Assembly (NCBI RefSeq): GCF_028716865.1
Contig: NZ_JAQUOY010000005.1
Span: 1 to 64,000 of the forward strand
DNA length: 64,000 bases
DNA from: Candidatus Methylomirabilis sp.
GTDB taxonomy: Bacteria > Methylomirabilota > Methylomirabilia > Methylomirabilales > Methylomirabilaceae
Direction of reading: 5' to 3'
Within the stretch, counting starts at the first letter, position 1. Each line of letters begins with the position of its first letter. Positions 45,603-54,030 of the stretch are shown piece by piece. The position numbers and the translations under genes were made by a program. The notes under the pieces are model-generated. The model was not told the origin of the DNA. It worked only from the letters and a program-made list of their open reading frames with translations, and did not search any database.

Positions 45603-46742
45603 TCACCTTGTTTCAATTTCCGAAGTGGCGAGAGGAATATGAGTAACGGGGTTGTAGAGCGCGTCGCGTTCGATGGGCTGGCGGCCGGTCTCGCGGATCA
45701 TGGCGAGAAGCTGGTCATGACGGAGTTCCTGATGATGGGAGTTATCGCCCAGGGCGTGCGTAATTTCATAATGCGTGACTGTCCCGTCGAGGTCGTCGGC
45801 CCCGTACCAGAGCGCCAACTGCGCCACCGCCGGCGTGGTCATGATCCAGAACGCCTTGATGTGAGGCATATTATCGAGGAGCAGACGGGCGATGGCGATC
45901 TCGCGCAGATCGGCATACCCGGTCGTGATCGGCAGGTGACTGAGATCGGTGCCGGCCGGATCGAATGCCAGCGGGACAAAGCACATGAAGCCGCCCGTTT
46001 CGTCCTGCAACTCGCGAATATGAAGTAGGTGCGTGACCTTTTCCTCTACTGTCTCAATGTGACCGTAGAGCATCGTGACGTTTGAGCGGATGCCAGCCCG
46101 ATGCACGGCCCTGGTCACGTCGAACCAACCTTCATTGTCCAGTTTGGCCCTGAACAGCTCCTCGTGGACGCGGTCGCTGAACACCTCTGCTCCACCGCCA
46201 GGACAACAATCCAGCCCTGCCGCCCTCAGGTCAGCCAGCACCTCCTCCAACGGCTTATCGGCTACCCGCTGGATCTGTGCCAGCTCGATCATGGTGAACG
46301 CCTTGACCTGGACGCCGGGTCTGGCATCCTTCACTGCCCTAACGACGTCCAGATAGTACTGGTATGGCAGCTTCGGATTGATCCCGGCGACAATGTGGAT
46401 CTCACGGATGGGAACCTCGTCATGCATGCGGGCCCGATCCTGGATATCCTGGATGCTCAGCACATATCCTCGTGGGTCGCTGGGCGGGGCATAAAACGAG
46501 CAAAACTTGCAGCCCTTGTTGCAGATGTTTGTGTAGTTAATGTGCAGGTTGCGAACGAAATAGGTCAGGTTCCCGTTCATGCGCTCCCGGACCAGGTTGG
46601 CGAGGAACGCTACCGAGGTCAGGTCGCGCGTCTGATAGAGCGCTAGCCCGTCACAGAAGTCCAAGCGGATGCCGTGCAGTATCTTTTGATACACCTTGTC
46701 CAAGCCCGAAACTGCCAACCTGGACTCCATCAGGCGGCTCAT
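45603..46742 (-). CDS. mqnE: Aminofutalosine synthase
   Basis: MqnE is the radical SAM enzyme that joins chorismate-derived enolpyruvyl-benzoate and SAM to form aminofutalosine in menaquinone synthesis. The 379-residue protein has the cluster motif NYTNICNKGCKFCSFYA, then EIHIVAGINPKLPYQYYLD, LDCCPGGGAEVFSDRVH, MLYGHIETVEEKV and the C-terminal MIRETGRQPIERDALYN. Its ATG overlaps the stop of the upstream ccmI-like gene (ATGA), so it appears to be the last gene of the ccm operon. Confidence 0.92.
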   Translation of the reverse strand: MSRLMESRLAVSGLDKVYQKILHGIRLDFCDGLALYQTRDLTSVAFLANLVRERMNGNLTYFVRNLHINYTNICNKGCKFCSFYAPPSDPRGYVLSIQDIQDRARMHDEVPIREIHIVAGINPKLPYQYYLDVVRAVKDARPGVQVKAFTMIELAQIQRVADKPLEEVLADLRAAGLDCCPGGGAEVFSDRVHEELFRAKLDNEGWFDVTRAVHRAGIRSNVTMLYGHIETVEEKVTHLLHIRELQDETGGFMCFVPLAFDPAGTDLSHLPITTGYADLREIAIARLLLDNMPHIKAFWIMTTPAVAQLALWYGADDLDGTVTHYEITHALGDNSHHQELRHDQLLAMIRETGRQPIERDALYNPVTHIPLATSEIETR

Positions 46743-47059
46743 CGGCTCGGTTTCTCTCTGGACCCTACGCCCCCACTTGCCTGCTGCGCATCCAGGGCGT
46801 CGATCTGTTTGAGGATGGCAATAGCTCTCAGTTCATAACTATGGCGGGCTTGCTGATAATCGTCTAGAGCCAGATTACCGGCCTGGTGATCGAATTCGAG
46901 TTCCTTGATTGCGGCATATACCATCTCCTTCTCGGCCAGGAGTTCCTGCAACTCGGTCTGTTCTGACCTCGATGGAGATCCTTCAGATGATCTGAAGAAT
47001 GGAATGAGCACCGGCAAGAGGGCGAGAAAAACAAGCAGGATGGCAATCAGAATTTCCAC
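46739..47059 (-). CDS. Short CcmI-like cytochrome c biogenesis protein
   Basis: A protein of about 106 residues with one N-terminal membrane segment (ILIAILLVFLALLPVLIPFF) and a coiled region LQELLAEKEMVYAAIKELEF followed by DHQAGNLALDDYQQ. This matches the membrane-proximal part of CcmI, which helps present apocytochrome to the CcmF/H haem ligase, but lacks the TPR domain of full-length CcmI. I chose a GTG at 47059, four bases beyond the ccmH stop, because only this keeps the membrane segment at the N-terminus. Confidence 0.75.
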   Translation of the reverse strand: MEILIAILLVFLALLPVLIPFFRSSEGSPSRSEQTELQELLAEKEMVYAAIKELEFDHQAGNLALDDYQQARHSYELRAIAILKQIDALDAQQASGGVGSREKPSR

Positions 47060-47063
47060 GTCG

Positions 47064-47558
47064 TCAGCGTTCCGATTCCTTAAGTTCCGCTTCGAGCCGA
47101 CTGGCGTAGCGGGGATCAAGGGGGCGCGAGGCATCCGCATTTGGCCCGTGACCCCTCTTAATCGCGCGACGAATCGTGAGAACGATGATGCCAGCTCCGC
47201 CCAGGATGGCGACGAATGGCAGCAGCCACGCCAGCCAGTTGAACCCCCGGCGCGTGGGCGCGAGCAAAATCCACTCGCCATAGCGACTGACGAAGTAGCC
47301 TCGGACCTGCTCCGGGCTCTCACCGTTCTTGAGTTTCTCGATGATTATCTCGCGCATCTGGATCGCCATCTCTGAGGGCGAGTCGGCTACCGAGAGATTC
47401 TGGCACACCGGGCAGCGCAGCTCTGCGGCTAACTCGTGGGTTTGCTTTTCGAGACTGCCGGCGAGTATGGCGGATGGCCACGTCCCCGGCAGGACCATCA
47501 GTAACAGTAGGCACACTACCAGGGGCCGCTTTCCACTACTCATATTCTGCATGTGCAA
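47064..47558 (-). CDS. ccmH: Cytochrome c maturation thiol reductase CcmH
   Basis: CcmH keeps the apocytochrome CXXCH cysteines reduced for haem attachment. The 164-residue protein has a signal-like N-terminal segment (LVVCLLLLMVLPGTWPSAILAG), the diagnostic LRCPVCQNLSVADSPSEMA motif, and a C-terminal membrane helix (WLAWLLPFVAILGGAGIIVLTI). It corresponds to the short CcmH (CcmL) form. Confidence 0.93.
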   Translation of the reverse strand: MHMQNMSSGKRPLVVCLLLLMVLPGTWPSAILAGSLEKQTHELAAELRCPVCQNLSVADSPSEMAIQMREIIIEKLKNGESPEQVRGYFVSRYGEWILLAPTRRGFNWLAWLLPFVAILGGAGIIVLTIRRAIKRGHGPNADASRPLDPRYASRLEAELKESER

Positions 47559-47575
47559 CCCTACACCCTGTGCTT

Positions 47576-48094
47576 TCAGAGCATCTCCTCGATCTTCGCC
47601 TTCAGTAACTTCGCGTCGAGAGCTCCGACGTGCTTGTAATGAATCGTGCCGTCCTTCCTGATGAAGAAGGTTTCCGGCACGCCATAGACGCCATAGTCAA
47701 TGGTGATCTTTCCCTGCAGATCAGGACCGTTTGGAAAGCTGAGTTTGTGCCGCTCGATGAACGCCTTCGCATCGGTATCCCGGTCCTGGATATCCACCCC
47801 GATGACCGTTACCCCTTGATCCCGGTAGATTTGCCAGGCGGCCTCCAGGTGTGGCGCTTCTTCGTAGCACGCTGGGAAGCACCAGGAGGCCCAAAAGTTC
47901 AGGACTACAGGTTTCCCACGGAGCGCCTCCAGGCTTTTACTGCTCCCATCAAACATGGACAGGGCGAATGGGGGAGCTTGGCGCCCCACCAGCGGCGATG
48001 GCACCTCCCTCGGGTTGGTCTTGAAGCCGTAAGCCAGGAGCAGGAGGAGCGGGATAATACTGAGCAGCAGGCTTAGCTTCTTCCAGGTTGCCAT
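47576..48094 (-). CDS. ccmG: Thioredoxin-like CcmG/DsbE protein
   Basis: Membrane-anchored periplasmic thioredoxin that reduces CcmH or apocytochrome. The 172-residue protein has an N-terminal anchor (LSLLLSIIPLLLLLAYGF) and the fold motifs GKPVVLNFWASWC and YGVYGVPETFFIRKDG. The active site reads WCFPACYEE, with three residues between cysteines instead of the usual two (CxxC). I checked this codon by codon on the minus strand. The ATG at 48094 overlaps the ccmF end by 22 bases and has GGAG eight bases upstream. Confidence 0.92.
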   Translation of the reverse strand: MATWKKLSLLLSIIPLLLLLAYGFKTNPREVPSPLVGRQAPPFALSMFDGSSKSLEALRGKPVVLNFWASWCFPACYEEAPHLEAAWQIYRDQGVTVIGVDIQDRDTDAKAFIERHKLSFPNGPDLQGKITIDYGVYGVPETFFIRKDGTIHYKHVGALDAKLLKAKIEEML

Positions 48095-50073
48095 GCCATA
48101 TGCTCCCTCGCCTGATCTGTCGCAACAGCCCGTCGTCGGTCGGGCCAGATCGCGATCAGCGAACCCAGGACCATCACCCAGCCGCCAAACCAGATCCACA
48201 TCACCAGCGGGCGAACCAACGCCTTCACGGTGGCAGTGGTTCCATCCTGCGCAAACGACGAGAGAACCAGATAGAGATCCTCTCGTAGCGTCGAGCGAAC
48301 ATCGACCGTGCCGATCGGCTGCTGCTCAGCCGGATAGAACCGCTTGGCAGGCCGCATCTCGGCCACCTTGTGGTTCGAGTTGAAGATCGTAAAGTTCCCC
48401 TGCACCACAAAGCGTTGCGGTTCTTGCCAGGCGCTGAGGTCGTCGAATCGGACCTGGTACCGACCAAGCTGGAGCGATTCGCCTTGCCTCAGGGTGACCT
48501 CCTGCTCCAGCTTGAAGACCGACGAGGCGGTAATACCGATCACGACGAAGGTGACTCCCAGATGGACGATGAAGCCGCCATAGCGCCGTCGGTTCCGGCT
48601 GGTGAGTTTCGAGAGCGCGGTCAGATACCCCTCTCCTGTGTTTCGGCGCCGTGTCCTGGCGCCACGGACAAACTCCTGCATCACGGTGATGGCGGCAAAC
48701 AGACTGAGACCAAAGGCCAGAAGTGGATACAGCCCCCGTACTCCAAGCAACCAGCAGATGCCCGCGCCCAGGATGGCGAGACACAAGGGACCGGCAAAGG
48801 TCCGGCGCAGGCTTTCGAGCGAGGCGTGTCGCCAGGCGATCAGCGGCCCGACGGCCATCAGGAAGATCAGGCCCAAGCCGATGGGGACGTTCACCGTGTT
48901 GAAGAACGGCTCGCCCACGCTGACCTTGACCCCGCGAACCGCCTCGGACAGGAGGGGAAACAGGGTGCCAAGCAGGACCGCAAACGCAAACCCCAGGAGC
49001 AACAGATTGTTCACCAGGAAGGTGCTCTCACGCGACACCAACGAGTCGAGATCACCCTCTGCCTGTAACTTATCGCTTCGATACACCAGGAGACTGAAGG
49101 AGGTCAATAGGATCAGACCAATGAAGGCCAGGAACAACGGCCCGACGGCCGAGTCAGAGAAGGCATGAACAGACGAGAGGATGCCGCTTCGCGTGAGAAA
49201 GGTGCCGAAGATGGTCAGCGCAAAGGTGATGATGATCAGCGCCACGTTCCAGAACTTCAGCATCTTTCGTCGCTCCTGGACCATGATCGAATGGAGAAAT
49301 GCCGTGCCGGTAAGCCAGGGCAGCAGTGAGGCGTTCTCTACCGGATCCCAGGCCCAGTAGCCGCCCCATCCCAACACCTCATAGGACCACCGTCCCCCGA
49401 CGATGATGCCGACCGTCAGGAAGGCCCAGGCCACGATCGACCAGCGGCGCACGGTTCTGATCCATGCCTCACCGAGCCGACCGGTGATCAGGGCGGCCAT
49501 ACCGAAGGCATACGGAATGGACCAGCCAACATAGCCGGCGTACAGGCCGGGCGGGTGCACCGCCATCAAGGGATGGTTTTGCAGGAGCGGATTCGGTCCG
49601 CGCCCGTCAGCCGGCGCCGGCAGCACCGTAGTAAAGGGATCGGCCGGAAAGGCTACCAGCAGGAGGAAAAACGCCGAGATGCACAGCAGGATAGCCGTCA
49701 CGTACGGGGTCAATTCACCCTGCCGCTTTCTCTCGATGATCACCGTGAGCAGGCTCATCAGGGCCAACAGCCAGACCCAGAGTAAAATTGAGCCCTCGAG
49801 CGCTCCCCACAGCGCAATGATCGTGTAGAACAGCGGTGTATCGAGGCTGGCATTCCTGGCAACGTATTGAAGGCTGAAATCGTGGCCGACCAGCCCAGCC
49901 TCCATCAGCAGGACGGCGAAGGTGCAGAGGCCAAATACCGAGACAACCGCCCCTTGTCCGCTCTCGATCAGGGCCGGCCGACGTCGCCGCGCTCCCAGGA
50001 CGGACACGAACACGCCGTAGACCGTGATGGCGAGGGCCAACCAAATACTAAACCGGCCAAGCGTAGAAATCAT
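48073..50073 (-). CDS. ccmF: Haem lyase subunit CcmF
   Basis: CcmF takes haem from CcmE and attaches it to apocytochrome c. The 666-residue protein has about 14-15 membrane helices and the periplasmic tryptophan-rich segment GGRWSYEVLGWGGYWAWDPVENASLLPWL, plus HPPGLYAGYVGWSIPYAFGMA and the haem-ligand histidines in this region. I chose the ATG at 50073, which overlaps the ccmE stop as ATGA. Length matches the family. Confidence 0.95.
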   Translation of the reverse strand: MISTLGRFSIWLALAITVYGVFVSVLGARRRRPALIESGQGAVVSVFGLCTFAVLLMEAGLVGHDFSLQYVARNASLDTPLFYTIIALWGALEGSILLWVWLLALMSLLTVIIERKRQGELTPYVTAILLCISAFFLLLVAFPADPFTTVLPAPADGRGPNPLLQNHPLMAVHPPGLYAGYVGWSIPYAFGMAALITGRLGEAWIRTVRRWSIVAWAFLTVGIIVGGRWSYEVLGWGGYWAWDPVENASLLPWLTGTAFLHSIMVQERRKMLKFWNVALIIITFALTIFGTFLTRSGILSSVHAFSDSAVGPLFLAFIGLILLTSFSLLVYRSDKLQAEGDLDSLVSRESTFLVNNLLLLGFAFAVLLGTLFPLLSEAVRGVKVSVGEPFFNTVNVPIGLGLIFLMAVGPLIAWRHASLESLRRTFAGPLCLAILGAGICWLLGVRGLYPLLAFGLSLFAAITVMQEFVRGARTRRRNTGEGYLTALSKLTSRNRRRYGGFIVHLGVTFVVIGITASSVFKLEQEVTLRQGESLQLGRYQVRFDDLSAWQEPQRFVVQGNFTIFNSNHKVAEMRPAKRFYPAEQQPIGTVDVRSTLREDLYLVLSSFAQDGTTATVKALVRPLVMWIWFGGWVMVLGSLIAIWPDRRRAVATDQAREHMAWQPGRS

Positions 50074-50522
50074 GGTTGTGTGCCCTGTGGTTGCACTAAT
50101 GTTCGGTGGATATGCTCGGTCGGAGTCTGCCCCTTCTCCGGGGGCTTGTACTCCTCGGAATGCTTCGCCATAATCATGCTTGACTGAAACGGACCACCCT
50201 TCACGCACTTCCCCTCGACAACCGCGCCCGCGCCCTCTTTAAAGAGGTCGGGTGGGGAGCCCGTGTGCTCGACCGGCACCTCTTCCTTCCCGTCGGTCAG
50301 ACGAAACGTGAGCTTCAGTGTCTGCGGCTCCCAGTGGAGCGAGCCGGGCACCACCATCCCGCCGAGGCGGAACGATCGATCAGAGACCGCCCCGCCTTTC
50401 GCCTTGAGCTCCGACGGCGTGATGTAATAGACGGTGGCCTCCTGAATCCCGCTGTTGATTAAGTATGCGAGGGCTGCCACCACGATACCTCCGCCCAACA
50501 GCAGTTTGGTCTTCTTCGTCAT
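50070..50522 (-). CDS. ccmE: Haem chaperone CcmE
   Basis: CcmE binds haem covalently through a histidine and carries it to CcmF. The 150-residue protein has an N-terminal anchor (LLLGGGIVVAALAYLI), an OB-fold with FRLGGMVVPGSLHWEPQTLKL-type strands, and the haem-binding MAKHSEEYKPPE motif with His and Tyr. It is followed directly by ccmF. Confidence 0.95.
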   Translation of the reverse strand: MTKKTKLLLGGGIVVAALAYLINSGIQEATVYYITPSELKAKGGAVSDRSFRLGGMVVPGSLHWEPQTLKLTFRLTDGKEEVPVEHTGSPPDLFKEGAGAVVEGKCVKGGPFQSSMIMAKHSEEYKPPEKGQTPTEHIHRTLVQPQGTQP

Positions 50523-50665
50523 CGTGTCGTATCCTTCCGCTGCCGTCTGAGGGCATCACTCTGAGCGCTCACCGCCTTCTTGCGCCAGTGCAGCGATACG
50601 AGATAGACGAGTACACTGACAGCGGTGAGCAGATACCCGGCCAGAATATAAGACCATGGATTCAC
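50519..50665 (-). CDS. ccmD: CcmD-like small membrane protein
   Basis: A 48-residue protein with a single membrane helix (YILAGYLLTAVSVLVYLVSLHW) and a basic C-terminus (RKKAVSAQSDALRRQRK). CcmD stabilises the CcmABC-CcmE complex. I chose a GTG at 50665 that overlaps the ccmC stop by two bases. The stop overlaps the ccmE start. Confidence 0.85.
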   Translation of the reverse strand: MNPWSYILAGYLLTAVSVLVYLVSLHWRKKAVSAQSDALRRQRKDTTR

Positions 50666-51357
50666 CCGAGTAATTCCATCTGCAGCCTGAACAGTTCCCG
50701 CCTCGCCCCCTCGACCTGAAGTCGCTTGACCAGCAGATAGCCATACAACAGCACGAAGGCGGCCAGGTTTGTATAGAGCGCCACCTGCATGTCCGGGGCC
50801 ACCGTTGAGGGGCCGGGCCTGAGGATCGACGCGGGCTGGTGTAAGGTGCGCCACCACACGACCGACATGTGGATGATCGGAACATCGAGAAAGCCGATAA
50901 TCCCAAGGACTGCGCAGAAGGTGGCCCCTCGTGACGGATCATCGACCAGCGCGCGAAGCATCAGATAGCCCAGGAACATCAAGAGCAGGATGGCGGTCGT
51001 GGTCAGCCGTGCGTCCCACGTCCACCAGGCCCCCCAGGTTGGTCGTCCCCATATTGAGCCGACCGCGATTGTCAGCGCAGTGAAGAGCACTCCGATCTCG
51101 GCGGACGAATGCGCGATGGCATCATGCTGCAGGCGACGTCGCCACAGATACAGGATACTCGCAATGAACACGACAAAGAAGGCCAGGTAGCTGACAAGGA
51201 TCAGGGGGACATGCAGGTACATCAGCCGTTGCACGTCTCCCTGCACCGCATCAGCCGGTGCATAGACGAACGCAATGTAGAGCCCGATCACGAGGCCAAT
51301 GACCGTCACGATGCCCAATGCCCGCTCACAACTCCGTCCGATCATCGCACCTTGCAC
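50662..51357 (-). CDS. ccmC: Haem exporter/handling protein CcmC
   Basis: CcmC delivers haem to CcmE. The 231-residue protein has six membrane helices and the periplasmic WGRPTWGAWWTWDARLT motif of the haem-handling family, with flanking histidines in LHVPLI and IIHMSVVWW. It ends overlapping ccmD. Confidence 0.95.
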   Translation of the reverse strand: MQGAMIGRSCERALGIVTVIGLVIGLYIAFVYAPADAVQGDVQRLMYLHVPLILVSYLAFFVVFIASILYLWRRRLQHDAIAHSSAEIGVLFTALTIAVGSIWGRPTWGAWWTWDARLTTTAILLLMFLGYLMLRALVDDPSRGATFCAVLGIIGFLDVPIIHMSVVWWRTLHQPASILRPGPSTVAPDMQVALYTNLAAFVLLYGYLLVKRLQVEGARRELFRLQMELLG

Positions 51358-51365
51358 CTTAAAAA

Positions 51366-51393
51366 CAGGGTATAGGGTCTAGGGTTTAGGGTA
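51366..51393. repeat. Telomere-like intergenic repeat, copy 2
   Basis: Identical over 28 bases to 2410-2437. It lies in the 43-base gap between ccmB and ccmC, interrupting the otherwise overlapping ccm genes. Confidence 0.8.
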
Positions 51394-51400
51394 TGAACCA

Positions 51401-52078
51401 TTATTCCTCAACCAGCAATTCGAATGTCAACAACGACCCCACAAGAAACAGCACATCAAACGCCGCCATCAGCTTGAGCCAGGGCATGGCGAGTTCGAAT
51501 GCCTCACGTCGCAGCACGACCTCCGTTCCTCGTACAGCAGATAAAATCAAGGGAATCGTCATGGGGAACAGGAGGAACGGCAGCATGGCCTCCCGCGCCC
51601 TCAGGCCCGCCGTCATGGTGGACATCAGCGTTCCCGCTGCGGCGAATCCGAGCGTTGCAGGCACCGTGATCAACAAGAGCTTAGGGAGTTGCGACCAGAT
51701 GTCCATGTTGTACAGGACTGCAAAGAGGGGAAAGCTTATCAGCTCCACAAGGAGGATCACGCTGAAGCTGCCTAACAGTTTCCCCAGATAAATCGCTTCC
51801 CGCTCGGCAGGATACAGAAGCAGGCCGTCTAAACAGTCATTCACCAGTTCGCTCTGAACCGATCGAGCCAGGCCAAGCACACCGGTAAATGCAAAGGCCA
51901 ACCACAACAGGCCGGATGAGGCTTGCCGGATAAGCGCCTGATCCCCGCCGAGGGCGAAGTTGAAGAGGAACAAGACCAGAAACGCGAAAAAACACATAGC
52001 GGTGAGGCTTTCCCGATCACGCCACTCCGCTATGAGATCCTTCCACGCGATCGCCAGGACCCTTCGGGTAAAGATCAT
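51401..52078 (-). CDS. ccmB: Haem exporter permease CcmB
   Basis: Membrane subunit of the CcmAB ABC transporter that releases holo-CcmE. The 225-residue protein has about six hydrophobic segments and the family start RRVLAIAWKDLIAEWRDRES, LARSVQSELVNDCLDGLLL and TVPATLGFAAAGTLMSTMTA. Its start overlaps the ccmA stop by four bases. Confidence 0.94.
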   Translation of the reverse strand: MIFTRRVLAIAWKDLIAEWRDRESLTAMCFFAFLVLFLFNFALGGDQALIRQASSGLLWLAFAFTGVLGLARSVQSELVNDCLDGLLLYPAEREAIYLGKLLGSFSVILLVELISFPLFAVLYNMDIWSQLPKLLLITVPATLGFAAAGTLMSTMTAGLRAREAMLPFLLFPMTIPLILSAVRGTEVVLRREAFELAMPWLKLMAAFDVLFLVGSLLTFELLVEE

Positions 52079-52863
52079 TCACCCCCCCACAACTCCCCAT
52101 GGAGCGCAAAAAAGGAGCGTAACGATTCCAGGCTCACCTCGTCCCGTCCGGCGTCAAAGACCAGCCGCCCCTGTTGCAAGATGGCCATCCGGTCTGCCAG
52201 GGCAAACCCGATCGACAGGTTATGAGTAGCCAGTAATGTCGTGGTACCCGCTATTTTTGAGGCCATGAGGAATTCCTCCAGCAGCTTCGACGCCTGGAGG
52301 TCAAGGTTTGTGAAGGGCTCGTCAAGCAGCAGGATCTTCGGCTCACGCAGCATCAGTTTTGCGAGCGCAAGACGCCGCTTCATCCCGCTGGAGAAAGTCC
52401 TGACCCGAGTTGCCGCCGCTCCCTCCAGTCCAACCTTCGTCAGAACCTCCGATATGCGTTCGGCGGGACGATCCAGTCCCAGCATGGTCGCCGCAAACAG
52501 GAGGTTTTCACGCCCGGTGAGAGCCTCATACAGTTGGTGACCGTGAGCAAGAACACCGACAACCCGCCTTACGCCGTCGCCATTCCTATTTACATCGAAC
52601 CCAGCGACCTGCGCTGATCCGGCAGTAGGCCGCACCAGCCCGGCCAGGATTCTCAGCAGGGTGCTCTTCCCCGCTCCGTTCGGGCCAAACAGAGCCAGGA
52701 TCTCCCCTCTGGCAACGCGAAGATCAATGCCACGCAGGGCCGGATACGCGCCAAACCACTTGACCAAACCCCTGGTCTCGACGGCAGCCGTCACCTCAGG
52801 GAGCCCCCCTACTCCGTCAGTTCTCGCCATTCGAGACCCTGAGAATGGGAGGCCAAGCGCCAT
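52075..52863 (-). CDS. ccmA: Haem exporter ATP-binding protein CcmA
   Basis: ATPase of the CcmAB transporter. In the 262-residue protein, Walker A is LFGPNGAGKSTLLRILAG, the signature FSSGMKRRLALAKLM and Walker B KILLLDEPFTNLD, followed by LLATHNLSIG. I chose the ATG at 52863, six bases after GGAG; a downstream ATG at 52830 and an upstream one at 52890 are possible. It opens the operon ccmABCDEFG-H-I-mqnE. Confidence 0.93.
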   Translation of the reverse strand: MALGLPFSGSRMARTDGVGGLPEVTAAVETRGLVKWFGAYPALRGIDLRVARGEILALFGPNGAGKSTLLRILAGLVRPTAGSAQVAGFDVNRNGDGVRRVVGVLAHGHQLYEALTGRENLLFAATMLGLDRPAERISEVLTKVGLEGAAATRVRTFSSGMKRRLALAKLMLREPKILLLDEPFTNLDLQASKLLEEFLMASKIAGTTTLLATHNLSIGFALADRMAILQQGRLVFDAGRDEVSLESLRSFFALHGELWGGE

Positions 52864-53022
52864 CGCGAGCTCCGCTACCCAAGACGCCACATCCCAACCA
52901 CGGATTCGCGCAGATGGCGAGTATACAGTCGAATAGACGTGCGCACCCTGTTCTCAAAACGCATTTAGTCTAGCAGAGATTGCATAGAGGAACAACCCAA
53001 AAGGGGACGAGCAGGGGGCCGC

Positions 53023-54030
53023 CTATAGTCGCCTTGGCCTCATCCTCTCCAGACCTACGAGGGTCTTACCAGACTGCAACAGGCTGATAAACTGCTCCAC
53101 CAACCTGGGGTCGCATGAGCCTTTCTCCGATGCCAACTGCATAATCGAAAAGGCTTGGTGGGTGTCGAGTGAGGGCTTATAGGGTCGGGCCGTCATCAGT
53201 GCGTCGTAGATATCAACAACGCGAATGATTCTGGCCGCAAGGGGAATCTTCTGTCCCTTCAAGCCATCGGGGTATCCACTGCCGTCCCATCGTTCATGGT
53301 GATGGCGAATGATGGGAAGGACCAATTTCAGCGACTTAAGCGGCTTGCATATCCGCTCCCCGATAATCGGGTGTTCTCGCACGATGCGCCATTCTTCATC
53401 GGTCAATCCCGTCTTTTTATTCAGGATCGATTCCGATACAGCAATCTTGCCGACGTCGTGCAGGTAGCCTCCACGGTGTAACGCCTTCAACTGCTCTTGG
53501 GGAAGACCCATGCTTCGGCCAAGGGCGACCGAGTACAGGGCCAAACGCTCGCAATGCCCGTCGGTGTACGCATCCTTGGCCTCAACGCTCAGGGCCAACG
53601 TACACACCACGTCCTCCGCATCTTCTAACTCATCGGTAAACTGCTTGAGCTTCAGAAGAGACCGGACTCGCGCGCTCAACTCCGCCGGGTGGAAGGGTTT
53701 AGTCAAAAAGTCGTCTGCCCCGACCTCGATCCCGCGGATTCTGTCTTGCAGATCGCTGAGAGAGGTCACCATCACGATGGGAATCAGTCGGGTGCGCTCG
53801 TCCCCCTTAAGCCGAGCACAGACATCGAACCCATCCAGACCTGGCATAATGATATCAAGCAGGATAAGATCCGGCGGCTGGGCTGCTACAAGTTCGAGGG
53901 CCTGTTCCCCATTTGATGCCGAGAGAATTTCATAACCCTGTGGGGCCAGGATCGTCTCGACCAATAATGTATTGACTTCCTGGTCATCGACGACCAAAAT
54001 CGCCGGGCGAGGTGGGCGCTCTGAGTCCAT
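53023..54030 (-). CDS. Response regulator with HD-GYP phosphodiesterase domain (RpfG type)
   Basis: The 335-residue protein has a receiver domain (VVDDQEVNTLLV, LLDIIMPGLDGFDV with the phospho-aspartate, TSLSDLQD, FLTKPFHP) and an HD-GYP domain (HRGGYLHDVGKIA, IRHHHERWDGSGYPDGLKG) that hydrolyses cyclic di-GMP. The start ATG overlaps the lipB stop (TAATG), so it is probably translated with lipB. No sensor kinase is adjacent. Confidence 0.94.
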   Translation of the reverse strand: MDSERPPRPAILVVDDQEVNTLLVETILAPQGYEILSASNGEQALELVAAQPPDLILLDIIMPGLDGFDVCARLKGDERTRLIPIVMVTSLSDLQDRIRGIEVGADDFLTKPFHPAELSARVRSLLKLKQFTDELEDAEDVVCTLALSVEAKDAYTDGHCERLALYSVALGRSMGLPQEQLKALHRGGYLHDVGKIAVSESILNKKTGLTDEEWRIVREHPIIGERICKPLKSLKLVLPIIRHHHERWDGSGYPDGLKGQKIPLAARIIRVVDIYDALMTARPYKPSLDTHQAFSIMQLASEKGSCDPRLVEQFISLLQSGKTLVGLERMRPRRL

